NCBI GenBank assembly: GCA_002359895.1
Contig: DEOB01000010.1
Location: forward strand, 1,366,125 to 1,430,124
Length of the DNA stretch: 64,000 bases
From: Stenotrophomonas sp. UBA2629
GTDB taxonomy: Bacteria; Pseudomonadota; Gammaproteobacteria; Xanthomonadales; Xanthomonadaceae
Direction of reading: 5' to 3'
Position 1 is the stretch's first letter. Every line of letters starts with the position of its first letter. This document shows, piece by piece, positions 1 through 8,019 of this stretch. The notes under the pieces are model-generated. The model was given only the letters and a program-made list of their open reading frames with translations, was not told where the DNA came from and made no database searches. The translations under genes were made by a program, and so were the position numbers.

Positions 1-185
1 TGCGTGAACTGCTGCATGTGTTCGAGCGGCACGGCATCAGCCTGGCCTCGATTCATTCCTCTCGTACCCCGGCTGGCGAGGTGCACTTCCGCATGGGCTT
101 TGTGCAGGCCTATGCCGCAGACGTACTGAGCGCTGCAGCGCAGGAGATTGACAGCAGCGGCATCGGCCGCGTGTTGGAGCGTTGA
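1..185 (+). CDS. C-terminal end of a protein with an ACT-like domain (5' end outside window)
   Basis: An open frame enters from the left edge at base 3 and ends with TGA at 183-185, giving about 60 residues. They read like the second half of an ACT regulatory domain: an 'FERHGISLASIHSSR' helix-strand, a 'GEVHFRMGFV' strand, then a final helix. ACT domains bind amino acids and occur at the C-termini of prephenate dehydratase, prephenate dehydrogenase and related enzymes, so an aromatic amino-acid enzyme is possible. The catalytic part lies outside the window, so I do not name it. A U-tailed hairpin follows the stop codon. Confidence 0.55.
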   Translation, partial: RELLHVFERHGISLASIHSSRTPAGEVHFRMGFVQAYAADVLSAAAQEIDSSGIGRVLER

Positions 186-192
186 GCGCGTG

Positions 193-216
193 CTCCAGGC
201 ATGCATCTGGAGTTTT
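193..216 (+). terminator. Rho-independent terminator after the partial ACT-like gene
   Basis: CTCCAG (193-198) pairs with CTGGAG (207-212) across an 8-nt loop and is followed directly by TTTT. It begins 8 bases after the stop codon at 185. Confidence 0.6.
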
Positions 217-266
217 GGCGGTGGCGAAGGAGGGCGCGACGAAGCCTCAGGGAGCGTCGCGCGCCG

Positions 267-281
267 TCTCACGCTGTGAGA
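267..281. promoter_or_regulatory. 15-bp perfect palindrome in non-coding DNA
   Basis: TCTCAC-GCT-GTGAGA is a perfect 6+6 bp inverted repeat in the 230-bp gap between the partial gene and the next gene. It could be a binding site for a dimeric regulator. The GTGAG/CTCAC arms are spaced too closely for a Crp/Clp site (3 instead of 6 bases). No gene with a start near it is visible. Confidence 0.25.
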
Positions 282-318
282 TGCAGGTGTACTAATCCAC
301 AGCGGGTGTTCACAACCA

Positions 319-327
319 TGTGGATAA
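319..327 (-). promoter_or_regulatory. Single consensus DnaA-box sequence
   Basis: TGTGGATAA is the exact complement of the consensus DnaA box TTATCCACA. It sits in a gene-free gap. I see no second perfect copy, AT-rich unwinding element or dnaA/dnaN/gidA gene nearby, so this is not an origin. A chance match or a titration site are the simplest readings. Confidence 0.3.
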
Positions 328-398
328 GCGCGGGAACCCCTTGGGGCGTAAGGCTGTCAAGATGGTTGCTCAAATATTGACCACCACGCAGCCATATT

Positions 399-421
399 CG
401 TAAAGCGCATTCAGCTTTACG
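399..421 (-). terminator. Hairpin over the stop codon of the small gene at 417-617
   Basis: CGTAAAGC (399-406) pairs perfectly with GCTTTACG (414-421) across a 7-nt loop and includes the stop codon of the minus-strand gene. There is no clean U-run afterwards, so it may be a 3'-stabilising hairpin rather than a full terminator. Confidence 0.4.
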
Positions 422-617
422 CGCGGTACGGCTGGCTCAGCGACAGCGTGACTTCGCCGTCGGAGGTGGACAGCCGGCCGCCTTCGCGTATCAAGGCGCG
501 TCCGTCAGACAACTCATAGCGGGTGGAGTGTGCCGCGCCGCCGTCTTCATCTTTGAACTCGATGACGATCCAGCTTTCGCCATCGTCGGTGGTTGCAGGG
601 AACTGTCGGAACGCCAT
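417..617 (-). CDS. Small conserved-looking protein of unknown function (66 aa)
   Basis: The start is the ATG at 617, because an AGGAGG ribosome-binding sequence lies about 6 bases before it; an upstream in-frame ATG at 656 has no such site. The 66-residue product begins MAFRQFPATTDDGESW and looks like one small beta-rich domain with alternating charged and hydrophobic strands and a polar C-terminus. It has no signal peptide, membrane segment or cysteine. I do not recognise the family. It is transcribed alone, away from the ABC exporter operon's start, and a hairpin covers its stop codon. Confidence 0.6.
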   Translation of the reverse strand: MAFRQFPATTDDGESWIVIEFKDEDGGAAHSTRYELSDGRALIREGGRLSTSDGEVTLSLSQPYRA

Positions 618-710
618 GGTCTGCCTCCTGTTCGGGAACGCGGTGGATGACGCCACACCGCTTGCCGAGCTTGCCGCCAGCGCTGTTATGCCGGCGTTAC
701 CTGCGCGTCT

Positions 711-2483
711 TCAATCAATGAACTGCAGGCGGGCCAGTTCCGCGTACAGGCCATCCTGTGCCAGCAGCTCGGCATGCGTGCCTTGCGCGACGATGCGGCC
801 GTGGTCCATCACCACGATGCGGTCGGCCTTGAGCACGGTGGCCAGGCGGTGGGCGATGACCAGCGTGGTGCGCCCGGCCATCAGCCGCTCCAATGCCTGC
901 TGCACGGCGCGTTCGCTCTGCGCATCCAGCGCGCTGGTGGCTTCGTCCAGCAGCAGCACCGGCGCATCCTTGAGCAGTGCGCGCGCAATGGCGATGCGTT
1001 GCTGCTGGCCGCCGGACAGGCGCGCGCCGCGTTCGCCCAGGTCGCTTGCATAGCCTTCCGGCAATTGGCTGAGGAACTCATCGGCCTCCGCCGAACGTGC
1101 GGCGGCGCGCACTTCTTCGTCGCTGGCGTCGAGCCGGCCGTAGCGGATGTTGTCCATTGCACTGGCGCCGAACAACGCCGGTTGCTGCGGCACCAGTGCG
1201 ATCTTCTGGCGCAGTTGCGCAGGGTCGAACTGACGCAGGTCCATGCCGTCCAGGCGCACGTTGCCGCTGTCCGGGTCGTGGAAGCGCAGCAGCAGCGACA
1301 GCACCGTGCTCTTGCCCGCACCGGATGGGCCCACCAGGGCGACCGTTTCGCCCGGTGCGACCACCAGGTCGAAGGCTTCCAGCGCTGGCCGGTCTGGCCG
1401 CTGCGGGTAGTGGAACGACACATTGTCGAAACGGATTTCGCCACGCAACGGATTCGGCAACGGTGCTGGATTGACTGGCGCAACGATGCGGGATTCTTCT
1501 TCCAGCAGCTCGGCAATGCGGCCCATGCCGCCACTGGCGCGCTGCAGTTCATTCCACACCTCGGCCAATGCGCCTACCGAGCCGCCGCCGATCAGCGCAT
1601 ACAGCACGAACTGGCCCAGCGTGCCGGCGGTCATGTTGCCGTCCACCACATCGTGTGCGCCTGACCACAACACCGCGACGATGGCGCCGAACACCAGCAC
1701 GATGGCGATGGCGGTGACAAAGGCCTGGGTGCCGATGCGTCGCCGCGCGGTGGCAACAGAGGTCTTCAATGCCGTCTCGAAACGGCCACGCTCGTAAGGC
1801 TCGCGCGCGTGCGCCTGCACGGTGCGGACCGCGCCCAGGGTTTCGGCGGCCAGCGCATTGGCGTCGGCCACGCGGTCCTGGCTGGCGCGGGAGATTTTCT
1901 GCAGCCGGCGTGAGCCCAGCACGATGGGCAGCACGGCCAGCGGAATGCCGATCAACGAATACAGCGCCAGCTGCGGGCTGGTGATGAACAACATCACCAT
2001 GCTGCCGATGACGGTGACCACGCTGCGCAGAGCGACCGACATGGTGGAGCCGATCACGCTGCGCAACAGCTCACTGTCGGCGGACAGGCGCGATACCAGC
2101 TCACCGCTGCGGTTGCGGTCGTGGAAACCGGCATCCAGACCGATGAGGTGGGCGTAGAGCCGGCCGCGCAGGTCGGCCACCACTTTCTCGCCCAACAACG
2201 ACACGAAGAAGAAGCGGGCGGCGGTGGCCAGCGCCAATACCACAGCGACCACAAACAACAGGCTGAAGGCGCGGTTGATTTCGCCGCCGCCGGAGAAACC
2301 GTGGTCGATCATCTGCTTGACCGCCATCGGCAGGCTCAAGGTGGCCGTTGACGACACCGCCAGCGCGAGCAGCCACGCGCCGAACAAGCCGCCGTGGCGT
2401 TTCACGAACGGCCAGAGCGTGCGCAGGCTGCCCAGCTTCTGCAGGCGCGGCGGAGGAATTGAGGTGTTCTGTGTGTCAGTCAT
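711..2483 (-). CDS. ABC exporter, fused membrane and ATPase domains (MsbA/BmrA type)
   Basis: This 590-residue half-transporter would act as a homodimer in the inner membrane and export a lipid or hydrophobic compound by ATP hydrolysis. Residues 1-320 form the six-helix ABC exporter domain. The nucleotide-binding domain occupies about 345-585, with Walker A 'GPSGAGKST' near 383, signature 'LSGGQQQR' near 487, Walker B 'VLLLDEATSALD' and the switch histidine in 'LVIAHRL'. All ATPase motifs are intact. The start overlaps the 3' end of the YigZ-type gene by 8 bp, so the two are probably translationally coupled. The substrate cannot be read from sequence. True MsbA is usually next to lpxK, which is absent here, so I do not use that symbol. 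Confidence 0.88.
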   Translation of the reverse strand: MTDTQNTSIPPPRLQKLGSLRTLWPFVKRHGGLFGAWLLALAVSSTATLSLPMAVKQMIDHGFSGGGEINRAFSLLFVVAVVLALATAARFFFVSLLGEKVVADLRGRLYAHLIGLDAGFHDRNRSGELVSRLSADSELLRSVIGSTMSVALRSVVTVIGSMVMLFITSPQLALYSLIGIPLAVLPIVLGSRRLQKISRASQDRVADANALAAETLGAVRTVQAHAREPYERGRFETALKTSVATARRRIGTQAFVTAIAIVLVFGAIVAVLWSGAHDVVDGNMTAGTLGQFVLYALIGGGSVGALAEVWNELQRASGGMGRIAELLEEESRIVAPVNPAPLPNPLRGEIRFDNVSFHYPQRPDRPALEAFDLVVAPGETVALVGPSGAGKSTVLSLLLRFHDPDSGNVRLDGMDLRQFDPAQLRQKIALVPQQPALFGASAMDNIRYGRLDASDEEVRAAARSAEADEFLSQLPEGYASDLGERGARLSGGQQQRIAIARALLKDAPVLLLDEATSALDAQSERAVQQALERLMAGRTTLVIAHRLATVLKADRIVVMDHGRIVAQGTHAELLAQDGLYAELARLQFID

Positions 2484-3081
2484 TGCGATCAGGCTCGCTC
2501 AGGCGCAGGCGGTCACGGGTGGCGTCACGCAGGCGGATGGCCAGCGCGTCGAGTCGGTCAGCCGGAAGGCGCACCTGCAGGCGCAGGCCCTCGGGCAGAA
2601 AATGTTCTTCCAGTTTTTCAGCGCCGGCATTGCCCAGCAGCGTGTGGACGATGCCCATGTCCTCGAAACCGCAATGCACGATGCGTTCGACCATCGGCAC
2701 CAACGGGCTGCGTTGGGCCAGCCGCAGGCATTCGGCAGCGGTGCCGCCATAGGCGCGTACCAAGCCGCCCGCGCCGAGTTTGATGCCGCCATACCAGCGC
2801 GTCACCACCACTGCCACGCGGTCGTAACCTTGGCCATCAATGGCGGCCAGGATGGGCCGCCCGGCGGTGCCGGACGGTTCGCCGTCGTCGCTTGAGCGGT
2901 ACTCGTTGCCATGCCGGTACGCCCAGCAGTTGTGGGTGGCATCGGCGACGGAAACAGCATCGACAAACGCCAGCGCATCGGCCGCATTGCCGATGGGTGC
3001 GGCGTGCGCGATGAAGCGGCTGTGTTTGATCTCCAGCGCGTGGCTGGCGGGCGCGGCAAGGGTGTCGAGCATTGCCGCCAT
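2476..3081 (-). CDS. YigZ/IMPACT-family protein
   Basis: The 201-residue protein carries the N-terminal UPF0029/IMPACT domain: 'KHSRFIAHAAPI' near the start, then the family block 'DDGEPSGTAGRPIL' and 'VVVTRWYGGIKLGAGGLVRAYG'. A C-terminal ferredoxin-like domain (DUF1949) follows. Length fits bacterial YigZ (about 200 aa). The biochemical role is not firmly established; a nucleic-acid or translation-related function is suspected because eukaryotic IMPACT binds GCN1. It is first in a two-gene unit with the ABC exporter. An in-frame ATG three codons downstream (3072) is an equally possible start. Confidence 0.85.
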   Translation of the reverse strand: MAAMLDTLAAPASHALEIKHSRFIAHAAPIGNAADALAFVDAVSVADATHNCWAYRHGNEYRSSDDGEPSGTAGRPILAAIDGQGYDRVAVVVTRWYGGIKLGAGGLVRAYGGTAAECLRLAQRSPLVPMVERIVHCGFEDMGIVHTLLGNAGAEKLEEHFLPEGLRLQVRLPADRLDALAIRLRDATRDRLRLSEPDRND

Positions 3082-3187
3082 TCTAGTGGTTGCCGATAAG
3101 GCTGTCCGCGCAGCTGTGGATCAGCGGCTGCGCACGACCGGATTGGCAGCGGTGATTGGCCTGCTGTGTCTACGGCCCGCTGCGGGC

Positions 3188-4153
3188 TCAATCCTTGAGC
3201 AGCGGGCGCAGGTCGCGGGGAATGCGGGCTTCAGGATAGTCCTGCACAAAGCGGTGCAGGCTGGCGCGCGCGCCTTCCACATCACCGCTGTTGTGGCGCT
3301 GGCGGATCTTCTGCAGCCATTTGTGGCGTGACAGCGTGGCGTCGGTGTCGATATCACTGGCGACGGTGTCACTGAGCATCGCCATGTCGTTTGCGGTCGA
3401 GGCCGGGCCGGTACGCAGTTGCAATCTGCGCTCACGCGATTCAGTTGCCGCCGCGGGCGCTTGCTTGAACTGCGGGGCGCTGGCTTTGGCCTGTGCGTTG
3501 CGGTTGATCTCTTCATAGGCAGCCGCGGCCGCTGGGGCGGGCGGGGCGGGTGCATAAGCGGGAGCGGGAGCGGCCAGCGGCGTAACCGAGGCGTTATCGC
3601 GTGCCTCTGGCATGCCTTGGCCTGTGGCGATGTCACTTGCGATGACCGGCGGTGCAGGCGCGGGGGCGCTTTGTATAACGACGGCTTGCGGCTGGGGCTT
3701 TGCGACCTTGGTCACGGCTGGCGGGGCAGGGGCAGCGGGTGGCGCCACGGCGGGGGGCGCTGCCATGGCTTCTGCGTCAACGGCGGGTTCCGCAATGGGC
3801 GCGCTGCTGGCAGACACGTCAGGCGCATCGGCGGCCGGCGCTTCGTACGCCGCTTCATTGAGCATGGGCGGCGGCGGAGTGACCGGGCGCAGCTGCCAGG
3901 CCAGGCCGACCACCAACACCAGCGAGGCGGCCGCTGCCAATGACGAGAACACGCGCCGGCGTCGTCCCCAGCTGCCGCTGCGGGCCGTGCGCGATGGCTG
4001 CGGTGTCGCTTGGGGCGCGGCCTGTGGCGCACGCGCCATCGCCAGGATGGCGGCATCAAGGCGTGCGTCAGGGCCAGCGGACGCACCCGGGCGCCCGAGC
4101 AGGCGTGCCAGCTCGCGTTCTTCCGGGGTCAGTCTGTCGTCGGAGATGTTCAT
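3188..4153 (-). CDS. Single-pass membrane protein, putative anti-sigma factor of the adjacent ECF sigma
   Basis: The gene overlaps the ECF sigma gene by 4 bp (ATGA), the usual arrangement for a sigma/anti-sigma pair. The 321-residue product has a cytoplasmic N-terminal part of about 68 residues, 'LTPEERELARLLGRPGA' resembling a short anti-sigma segment. One membrane helix follows ('VFSSLAAAASLVLVVGLAWQL', about 70-90). A long Pro/Ala-rich stretch (about 95-215) then leads to a charged helical C-terminus (about 255-321). There is no HxxxCxxC zinc motif, so it is not a ZAS-type anti-sigma. The Pro/Ala stretch probably spans periplasm or peptidoglycan. Function is inferred from overlap and topology only. 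Confidence 0.6.
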   Translation of the reverse strand: MNISDDRLTPEERELARLLGRPGASAGPDARLDAAILAMARAPQAAPQATPQPSRTARSGSWGRRRRVFSSLAAAASLVLVVGLAWQLRPVTPPPPMLNEAAYEAPAADAPDVSASSAPIAEPAVDAEAMAAPPAVAPPAAPAPPAVTKVAKPQPQAVVIQSAPAPAPPVIASDIATGQGMPEARDNASVTPLAAPAPAYAPAPPAPAAAAAYEEINRNAQAKASAPQFKQAPAAATESRERRLQLRTGPASTANDMAMLSDTVASDIDTDATLSRHKWLQKIRQRHNSGDVEGARASLHRFVQDYPEARIPRDLRPLLKD

Positions 4154-4707
4154 TCGCTCAACCTCGCGCGCAGCTTGTCCATGGCATACCGCAGCCGCGA
4201 TTTGACGGTTTCCCGGCCAACGCCGGTGATCTGCCCAATCTCGTCCAGGCTCAATTCCTGTTCCAGTCGCAGCAGCACGACTTCCTGCTGCTCCGGTGGC
4301 AATTCGGCCAAGGCCTGACGGAGCTGAAGCCGCTGTGCCTGCTCGTCGGCCAGCAGTTCGGGGGTGCAGGTGTCAGCCAGCCGCGCGGTGCGCTCGTCGG
4401 CATCGTCCGGTGCTGCGGGACGATGTCGGGCCGCGCGCCAGTGGTCATTGAGGCGGTTGTGGGCGATGCGGAACAGCCAGGTGGTGAACGCGGCATCGGG
4501 CTTCCAGCCGGCGCGGGCCTGGATCATCTTCTGCCATACGTCCTGAAACAGTTCCTCGGCCAATGGCCGGTCGCGCAGTTGCCCCAGCAGGTAATGGAAC
4601 AAGCGGGCGCGGTGTCGGGAGTACAGTTCGGTGAACGCCTCAGCGTCGCCGCCCGCGTAGGCCAGCATCAGGGTTTCGTCGGTGGGGGCGTGCACGGCGG
4701 TATCCAC
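4150..4707 (-). CDS. ECF-type RNA polymerase sigma factor
   Basis: The product is about 185 residues with both ECF sigma regions. Region 2 (about 15-90) contains 'EAFTELYSRHRARLFHYLL', 'DVWQKMIQARAGW' and 'FTTWLFRIAHNRLNDHWR'. Region 4 (about 120-180) contains 'LPPEQQEVVLLRLEQELSLDEIGQITGVGRETVKSRL', a complete helix-turn-helix. No region 3 or C-terminal extension is present. The start is uncertain: the frame opens with TTG at 4716 and GTG at 4707, neither with a convincing ribosome-binding site; I chose GTG. The next gene overlaps it and encodes a membrane protein, suggesting release of the sigma by an envelope signal. Confidence 0.85.
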   Translation of the reverse strand: MDTAVHAPTDETLMLAYAGGDAEAFTELYSRHRARLFHYLLGQLRDRPLAEELFQDVWQKMIQARAGWKPDAAFTTWLFRIAHNRLNDHWRAARHRPAAPDDADERTARLADTCTPELLADEQAQRLQLRQALAELPPEQQEVVLLRLEQELSLDEIGQITGVGRETVKSRLRYAMDKLRARLSE

Positions 4708-4857
4708 GGGGCGCAAGACTAAGTGCTGGCGGGGGTTCTGCCTAGCATTGGACCGTGGCGGGCTGCATCCATTCAGATACGGGAAACAAAAGAGCGGGCC
4801 AGGTGATGCCTTCGTGAGCGCCGTGGGGCGGTATGCTGCGCAACGGGGGAGCTCCGA

Positions 4858-7791
4858 GTGATTGGGGTCCAGAGAAAAGCGGAAAGATGCCGAATGTCGT
4901 ATAGCGAGCCTGGAACGCGTACCGAATCGTCACGCGTTGATACAAAAACGCCCATTACCAAAGTGGTAGCGACATTGCAGGGGTTGCTGGCCGCCGGCAG
5001 CACGGTTGCGCTGGCGTGGCATGACATCACCGTTGGCGAAGGCAGTGTCTGCTTCCCTGCGGGTGGTATCGCTCTGCGCAATAAGGCTGAGCGGGTCTTG
5101 CGCGAAGGGCCGTGCGCCGCGGAACAGGCCGCGCATGCCATGGAATGGCAGCACGAAACCGGTGCGCGTCTGGTGATGCTGGTCGATACCACTGAGCCGC
5201 TGACACCCGCACAGCTGCAGAGCTGGCAGGGGACTGCGCGGGTGTTGATCGACTGCGCCTGGGAGGCCATGAGCCAGCGCCTGCAGATTGATGAGCTGCA
5301 GCGCTCCAAGCGGTTGCAGCAGGCGTTGTTCGAGATAGCGGATCTGGCTGGCGCGGATCTGGCCATGCCGGAGATGCTGTCGTATTTCCATCGCATCCTG
5401 GGCTCGCTGATGTACGCGGAAAACTGCTACATCGTCCAATGCGACGAGCAGCAGAGCCAGCTGGAGTTCCTGTATTTCGTTGATACCCAGGACAGCTTCG
5501 TTCCGGAACCCGGCCGTACATATTGCTATGAGGAAATGCCCGGCAGTCTGACTTTCGCGGTGCTTCGCCATGGTCGGGTGATCAGCGGGCCTTCGAGCGA
5601 ACTGGCCAAGTTTCTGGAACAACCCACCGAGCGCATGGAGGGGCTGGAAAGCGTGGACTGGCTGGGCGTGCCGATGTGGCGCGACAACCGGGTCTGCGGT
5701 GCCATCGTGGTGCAGAGCTATGTGGCCGAGGCCGCTTATGGCGCCGACGAGAGTGCGTTGCTGAGCTTCGTTGCCAAGCACATCCTCACCGCGATGGACC
5801 GCCTGCAGGCTCATCTGCAGCTTGAGGCGCGCGTGTCACAGCGCACGCAGGAGCTGGAACGCATCAACGAACACCTGCAGGCCGAGATCGTCGAACGCCG
5901 TCGCGCCGAACAGCTGCAGGCAGCGTTGTTCAACATCTCCGAGTTGGCCATGACCGGTCACGACCCGGCCCGGTTCCATGCGCAGGTGCACGAGATCATC
6001 GGTGGCCTGCTGGATGCCAGCAATTTCTACGTGGCAATGGTGACGGCCGACGGGGCGGAAATCGAGTTCGTCTACTCGGTGGACCGTTTCAACAGCAAAC
6101 GCGCCTCACGGCCTTTCAGCCGGGGATTGACCGAGTACACGCTGCGCCGGCGTGAGCCGATGCTGATGATGCGGCAGGACATTGATGCGTTGATTGCCGC
6201 TGGGCTTGTCGAGGAATTCGGTACCAAGTCGCACTGCTGGCTGGGTGTGCCGCTGTTCAAGGATGACGAGGTGGCCGGCGTCATTGCCGTGCAGAGCTAT
6301 AGCCCGGAAGTGCTGTTCACCGCCGATGACCAGCGGTTGCTGGTATTTGTTGCCCGGACCATCGGCAATGCGCTGGAGCAGCAGAAAAACCGCCAGCAGT
6401 TGCTGCGTGCGCATGCCGACATGGAGCAGCGGGTGAGCGAGCGCACGCAGGAGCTTGGCGAATTGAACCGCAAGCTGCGCGCCCAGATTGGTGAGCGCAT
6501 GCGCGCCGAGCAGCGCTTGACCCATCTTGCCATGCACGACGTGCTCACCGGCTTGCCCAATCGCCTGCATCTGCAGGACCGGCTGGAGCGCGCCATCGCC
6601 AATGCGGAGCAGGGCATCAACCCGCATTTCGCATTGATGTTTCTCGATCTGGACCGCTTCAAATGGGTCAATGACAGCATTGGCCACGCTGCCGGCGACC
6701 GGATGTTGGTAGAGGTCGCACGACGGCTGGTGGCGTTGGCGGGGCCGGATGATGTGGTGGCCCGGCTGGGCGGCGACGAGTTCGCGCTGCTGGTCAGTTG
6801 CGAGCATGGTGCCGAGACGGCCATGGGCCTGGGCCGGCGCCTGCTTAAAGCGTTGGAAGCGCCCATGTGGGTGGATGGCCGCGAGTTGTTTCCTTCCGGC
6901 AGCATCGGCATTGCGCTGTGGAATCCCCGCTATACCTCCGGCGCTGACCTGCTGCGCGATGCCGATGCGGCCATGTATCGGGCCAAGCTCAAGGGCCAGG
7001 ACCGCTGTGTGATGTTTGACGGGGCGATGCACGAAGAGGCCATGCGCAGCCTGGAGCTGGAAGCGGATCTTCGGCGTGCGATCAAGAAGCAGGATTTCGT
7101 GCCTTTCTACCAGCCCATTGTTTCCCTGCAGAGCAACCGCGTGGTCGGGCATGAGGCCTTGCTGCGCTGGAAGCATGAGCGGCGCGGCATGTTGCTGCCG
7201 GGGGACTTTCTGGCGCTGGGCGAGGAAAGCGGCCTGATCGAAGAAGTGGATTGGCTGGTCTACACGCAGGTGATGGCCGACCTGGCCGCGACGGAGGAAG
7301 GCTATATCTCGGTGAACGTCTCACCGCGCCATTTCCGTTCGGCGGGTTTTTCCTCGCGCCTGCTCGGGTTGATGGACGCTGTGGGCGCCGACCCTGCAAG
7401 GCTGCGTGTGGAAATCACCGAGATGGCGCTGCTGGATGACGCGCCACGCACTCTGCGCATACTTCACCAGCTGCGTGAGCGCGGCATCGTGGTGCAGTTG
7501 GATGACTTCGGAACCGGTTACTCGGCGTTGTCATACCTGCACCGGTTCCCGATCAGTGCGTTGAAGGTGGACCGCAGCTTCATCGCGGGCCTGCATGCAG
7601 AAGGTGCAAAAAACACCTTGGCATTGGTGGAAGGCGTGCTGTCGTTGTCGCGCACGCTGGGCATAGAGACCATCGGCGAAGGCGTGGAAACCGAGCGTCA
7701 ACGGCAGACGTTGCTGGAGCTGGGCTGCAATTTCGGCCAGGGCTATCTGCTGGGTTACCCGGCGCCACGCGAAGAAACGCTGCTGCGATAA
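4858..7791 (+). CDS. Dual-GAF sensor with GGDEF and EAL domains (c-di-GMP turnover)
   Basis: This 977-residue soluble protein has two GAF sensor domains (about 153-318 and 354-510), each followed by a coiled coil (about 319-352 and 520-552), then GGDEF (about 554-717) and EAL (about 724-977). The cyclase motif 'RLGGDEFALL' is intact near 637. The upstream inhibitory I-site is not: where RxxD is expected the sequence is GPDD. The EAL domain keeps 'EALLRW' (765), the asparagine in 'SVNVSPRHF', 'EITEMAL', 'DDFGTGYSALSYL' (881), 'LKVDRSF' and 'GEGVET', so phosphodiesterase activity is likely. The frame opens with GTG at 4858 after GGGGGA; ATG at 4894 (MSYSEPG) is a good alternative. It is monocistronic. 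Confidence 0.87.
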   Translation: MIGVQRKAERCRMSYSEPGTRTESSRVDTKTPITKVVATLQGLLAAGSTVALAWHDITVGEGSVCFPAGGIALRNKAERVLREGPCAAEQAAHAMEWQHETGARLVMLVDTTEPLTPAQLQSWQGTARVLIDCAWEAMSQRLQIDELQRSKRLQQALFEIADLAGADLAMPEMLSYFHRILGSLMYAENCYIVQCDEQQSQLEFLYFVDTQDSFVPEPGRTYCYEEMPGSLTFAVLRHGRVISGPSSELAKFLEQPTERMEGLESVDWLGVPMWRDNRVCGAIVVQSYVAEAAYGADESALLSFVAKHILTAMDRLQAHLQLEARVSQRTQELERINEHLQAEIVERRRAEQLQAALFNISELAMTGHDPARFHAQVHEIIGGLLDASNFYVAMVTADGAEIEFVYSVDRFNSKRASRPFSRGLTEYTLRRREPMLMMRQDIDALIAAGLVEEFGTKSHCWLGVPLFKDDEVAGVIAVQSYSPEVLFTADDQRLLVFVARTIGNALEQQKNRQQLLRAHADMEQRVSERTQELGELNRKLRAQIGERMRAEQRLTHLAMHDVLTGLPNRLHLQDRLERAIANAEQGINPHFALMFLDLDRFKWVNDSIGHAAGDRMLVEVARRLVALAGPDDVVARLGGDEFALLVSCEHGAETAMGLGRRLLKALEAPMWVDGRELFPSGSIGIALWNPRYTSGADLLRDADAAMYRAKLKGQDRCVMFDGAMHEEAMRSLELEADLRRAIKKQDFVPFYQPIVSLQSNRVVGHEALLRWKHERRGMLLPGDFLALGEESGLIEEVDWLVYTQVMADLAATEEGYISVNVSPRHFRSAGFSSRLLGLMDAVGADPARLRVEITEMALLDDAPRTLRILHQLRERGIVVQLDDFGTGYSALSYLHRFPISALKVDRSFIAGLHAEGAKNTLALVEGVLSLSRTLGIETIGEGVETERQRQTLLELGCNFGQGYLLGYPAPREETLLR

Positions 7792-7840
7792 GCGTGCCGA
7801 CGTGGCGCGCGAGGCCGATGGCCGATGCTTCAGTCGCGTC

Positions 7841-7873
7841 TCGACAAACTCAAGCTGTCGCGGCGTTTGTCGA
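7841..7873. terminator. 9-bp perfect stem-loop between convergent genes
   Basis: TCGACAAAC (7841-7849) pairs perfectly with GTTTGTCGA (7865-7873) across a 15-nt loop. It lies about 50 bases after the GGDEF-EAL stop codon and downstream of the convergent LOG gene. No U-run follows, so it may be a processing or stabilising structure rather than an intrinsic terminator. Confidence 0.35.
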
Positions 7874-7895
7874 GGCGCGGGGCGCCGCGTTGTCG

Positions 7896-8019
7896 CCGCA
7901 ACGTGTTGCGCTTTTTCTCGTCGAACCGCGCCTCAGCCAACATAAGGCGCTGAGGTGTTTGCCGCGTCGCCACGCGCCGAAGACTTACCGCAACGCGTTG
8001 CGCTTTTTCTCGTCGAACC
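7896..8019. repeat. Direct duplication of the 3' end of the LOG-family gene
   Basis: A 32-bp segment at 7988-8019, which contains the last codons of the LOG gene, recurs at 7896-7927 with one mismatch (T for C). The copies share orientation and are 92 bp apart. The outer copy would encode 'FDEKKRNTLR', echoing the real C-terminus 'FDEKKRNALR'. This looks like a slippage or recombination remnant just beyond the gene. Confidence 0.75.

Noticed and set aside
319..327. Replication origin suggested by a perfect DnaA box
   Set aside because: Only one box, no AT-rich unwinding region and none of the usual origin-linked genes.
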